Below are positions 11,247-12,896 of a DNA stretch of 12,896 nucleotides, one piece after another (the stretch's first letter is position 1; each line of letters opens with the position of its first letter). The stretch is taken from assembly GCA_002501285.1 (NCBI GenBank), contig DLSG01000061.1:5018-17913 (forward strand), read 5' to 3'. Position numbers and translations under genes: made by a program. The notes beneath the pieces were generated by a model that was not told the origin of the DNA, did no database searches, and saw only the letters and a program-made list of their open reading frames with translations. This DNA comes from Christensenella sp. UBA7868. Lineage in GTDB: Bacteria > Bacillota > Clostridia > Christensenellales > UBA1242.

Positions 11247-11972
11247 ATGCTTGACCAAAATGAAACACTTAAACTAATACAATCTGCACAAAATGGCGAC
11301 AATCAAGCAAAAGAAGAATTAATAAACAACAATTCACCATTAATAAAAAGTATCATAAAATTTTATAAAAACAAAGGCGTAGAATATGACGACCTTTATC
11401 AACTTGGAAGTTTAGGATTTGTTAAAGCAATTTTAAATTTTAAGCCCGAATTTGGTGTTAAATTTTCAACTTATGCTGTGCCTATGGTGGCTGGGGAAGT
11501 TAAAAGATTTTTGCGAGATGATGGGTCGATAAAAGTTTCAAGAGCATTAAAAACTCAATATATTTTAATCAATAAGTATATAAACAAATTTAAAATTGAA
11601 ACTGGCGATAATCCTACAATTTCACAAATTGCAAAAGAATTTAACATTGAAGAAAGCGAGGTAATGTTTGCACTAGATAGTTCAAGGGCAGTGTTAAGTT
11701 TAGACGCACAAATTGACGACACAAGCAGTAATGGAAGGACTCTTGAAGAAACAATTCAAGACGAAGATAGCCAAGAAAAAATGCTTGATAAAATTGTTTT
11801 AAAATCAATAATTAAAGGTCTAAGCGAAAGAGATAAAAAAATAATTTACTTAAGATATTATCTTGACAAAACACAAAGCGAAGTTGCAAAAAAATTGAAT
11901 GTAAGTCAGGTTCAGGTATCAAGACTAGAACTTAAAATTTTAGAAAAAATTAAACAAAAATATAAAGAATAA
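11247..11972 (+). CDS. sigF: RNA polymerase sigma-F factor, forespore-specific (SpoIIAC) (241 aa)
   Basis: This is the first compartment-specific sigma factor of sporulation. Sigma-70 regions are visible in order: region 2 with YDDLYQLGSLGFVKAI (47-62) and the -10-reading FSTYAVPMVAGEVKRFLRDDG (73-93), region 3 around ISQIAKEFNIEESEV (125-139), and region 4 with a C-terminal HTH (210-227, SEVAKKLNVSQVQVSRLE). The match to sigma F rather than G or B rests on its place directly behind spoIIAB and the typical length. The ATG follows the spoIIAB stop without a gap, with GGGG in the spoIIAB end as a weak ribosome site. The operon ends at the terminator 12015-12040, so no spoVA or lysA extension follows. 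Confidence 0.97.
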   Translation: MLDQNETLKLIQSAQNGDNQAKEELINNNSPLIKSIIKFYKNKGVEYDDLYQLGSLGFVKAILNFKPEFGVKFSTYAVPMVAGEVKRFLRDDGSIKVSRALKTQYILINKYINKFKIETGDNPTISQIAKEFNIEESEVMFALDSSRAVLSLDAQIDDTSSNGRTLEETIQDEDSQEKMLDKIVLKSIIKGLSERDKKIIYLRYYLDKTQSEVAKKLNVSQVQVSRLELKILEKIKQKYKE

Positions 11973-12014
11973 TTTTATGTTTTTTACTAGTTTTTCCTAA
12001 AAATTTAATATAAA

Positions 12015-12040
12015 AAAGCGTGGTCAAAATACTACGCTTT
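12015..12040. terminator. Bidirectional terminator between sigF and the Asn-rich protein gene
   Basis: AAAGCGTGGT (12015-12024) pairs with ACTACGCTTT (12031-12040), 10 bp with one G-U, around a 6-nt loop. T-rich sequence follows on the + strand, and an A run precedes it to serve the minus strand. It can end both convergent transcripts. Confidence 0.85.
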
Positions 12041-12071
12041 ATTATTTCTTTATTTATTAAAATTAAAAATT

Positions 12072-12896
12072 TTATAAACTTGCTTCTTTATTATAAATAA
12101 GTTCACCACTATTTAAAATATCAGAATTTTCTTCTACTTTTTTACTAATAATATCATTATTTTCAATAAGTCTTTCTTTATCTTCTTCCATTATTAAAAA
12201 ATCTTTGTCGATGTTTTCGCTATCTAAATTTTCACTTTCATTTTCGTTTTCATCGTTTTTTTCAATGTTGTTTTCAATATTCAAATCATTTTTTATTTCA
12301 TTGTCTAAATTTTCATTTATTTCATTTTCATTATTATCTAAAATTTTGTTATCTTCATTGTTTTCTAAGTTTTCGATATTTTCATTGTTTTCTTCAACAT
12401 TTTCTGTTTTATCTTCATCTTGTTTTTCACTATTTTCAAGATTTTGATTCATGTTAAAATCAACTATTGGACGACTTCCATCTTTTAATGGAAGAGTGCT
12501 TATTCCATATTCGTCATTTTTATTGTCATCTATTTTAACAAAACGTTCTTCACCTAAATTATTGTTTGTTTGGTTTTGATTTTCTAATAAATCAATTTTA
12601 TTTTCTTTGTTGTTTTCTTTTTCAATCATTGTATTATTTTCGTTTCCAGCATAATTTGTATTAAATCCATTTTGATAATTATTTGGATATTGTCCATTTC
12701 TGTAAGTGTCAATGTTTCGATAACCATTAGCATAAGTATTTACATTATTTGGAGTTTGGTTATAAAATCCATTATAACCATTATAGAAATTATTTGAATT
12801 GTAAGGGTAGCCGTTATTTACTCCGTTATAACCATTAAATTGAGGGTTGCTAGGATTAACGAAATTTGGGTTTGTATTATTGTTATTGTTATTGTT
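12072..12896 (-). CDS. Asn-rich, then Glu/Asn-rich low-complexity protein, 5' end beyond the window
   Basis: The frame is open from the right edge down to the TAA at 12072, at least 274 codons. An internal ATG at 12629 is not a likely start because it has no ribosome site and the frame continues above it without a stop. The upstream part (to about residue 90 of the visible piece) is an Asn/Tyr/Gly/Pro region with repeated NGY units (FNGYNGV, YNGYNGF, YANGY, YQNGF). The rest is dominated by Glu, Asn, Asp and Lys, with many EN/NE/EE repeats and no globular domain. Such tails are intrinsically disordered and occur in cytoplasmic tails of membrane proteins in A+T-rich Clostridia and mollicute-like bacteria. 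The N-terminal domain that would reveal the function is outside the window. Confidence 0.85.
   Translation of the reverse strand, partial: NNNNNNNTNPNFVNPSNPQFNGYNGVNNGYPYNSNNFYNGYNGFYNQTPNNVNTYANGYRNIDTYRNGQYPNNYQNGFNTNYAGNENNTMIEKENNKENKIDLLENQNQTNNNLGEERFVKIDDNKNDEYGISTLPLKDGSRPIVDFNMNQNLENSEKQDEDKTENVEENNENIENLENNEDNKILDNNENEINENLDNEIKNDLNIENNIEKNDENENESENLDSENIDKDFLIMEEDKERLIENNDIISKKVEENSDILNSGELIYNKEASL

Noticed and set aside
10480..11972. SigB-type stress operon (rsbV-rsbW-sigB)
   Set aside because: There is no rsbX or other rsb gene, and gene order, lengths and the abutting anti-sigma/sigma junction fit spoIIA; the paralogy means this rests on overall pattern.
12205..12447. Ser/Phe-rich + strand ORF of 80 codons
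   Set aside because: It is the complement of the EN-rich protein gene; its composition is just the antisense of GAA/AAT codons, and it has no ribosome site.
1..12896. Possible UGA recoding, suggested by the high A+T content
   Set aside because: Trp is encoded by TGG throughout, and TGA serves as the stop in spoIIAA and in the gene at 1764-2081.

Overview
The window is very A+T-rich DNA from a low-GC Gram-positive bacterium, most likely an uncultured endospore-forming member of the Clostridia. The evidence is an intact spoIIAA-spoIIAB-sigF operon, a DegV-family protein, strong AGGAGG-type ribosome binding sites, intrinsic terminators and use of the standard genetic code. I could not run any search, so the taxonomy is inferred.

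Positions 1 to about 6589 look like one end of an integrated mobile element (prophage-like or integrative and conjugative). A tyrosine integrase on the + strand points at a 45-nt 3' fragment of a tRNA-Phe gene (6545-6589). That fragment is followed by a strong terminator that probably belonged to the tRNA, so chromosome resumes to its right. Left of the integrase sit a membrane zinc-ribbon protein and a cI/ImmR-like repressor. The repressor is divergent from a second small HTH gene, across a region with good promoters and palindromic operators. The second HTH gene heads a tightly packed leftward train of about ten small genes of no recognised function (4208 down to position 1 and beyond). The train ends in two overlapping genes for membrane-anchored proteins with large outside domains. 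A 217-nt non-coding gap inside the train (2270-2486) is unusually rich in complementary segments.

From about 6590 rightwards the content is chromosomal. A DegV-family lipid-binding protein is followed by a 350-nt leader and an ABC-F ribosome-protection gene. The leader holds an 8-codon upstream ORF, a promoter, a textbook terminator and alternative hairpins. This is the architecture of translation-dependent attenuation used by antibiotic-resistance ABC-F genes. A convergent YgjV-like membrane protein shares a bidirectional terminator with the ABC-F gene, with both stop codons in its loop.

The spoIIA operon (anti-anti-sigma factor, anti-sigma kinase, sigma F) follows and ends at a good terminator. 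Convergent to it is an Asn-rich, then Glu/Asn-rich low-complexity protein that runs off the right edge.

The most interesting items are the ABC-F attenuator, the structured gap at 2290-2481, the unusual 5' end of the integrase gene, the duplicated arm-like repeats flanking the tRNA-Phe junction, and the train of unknown small genes.
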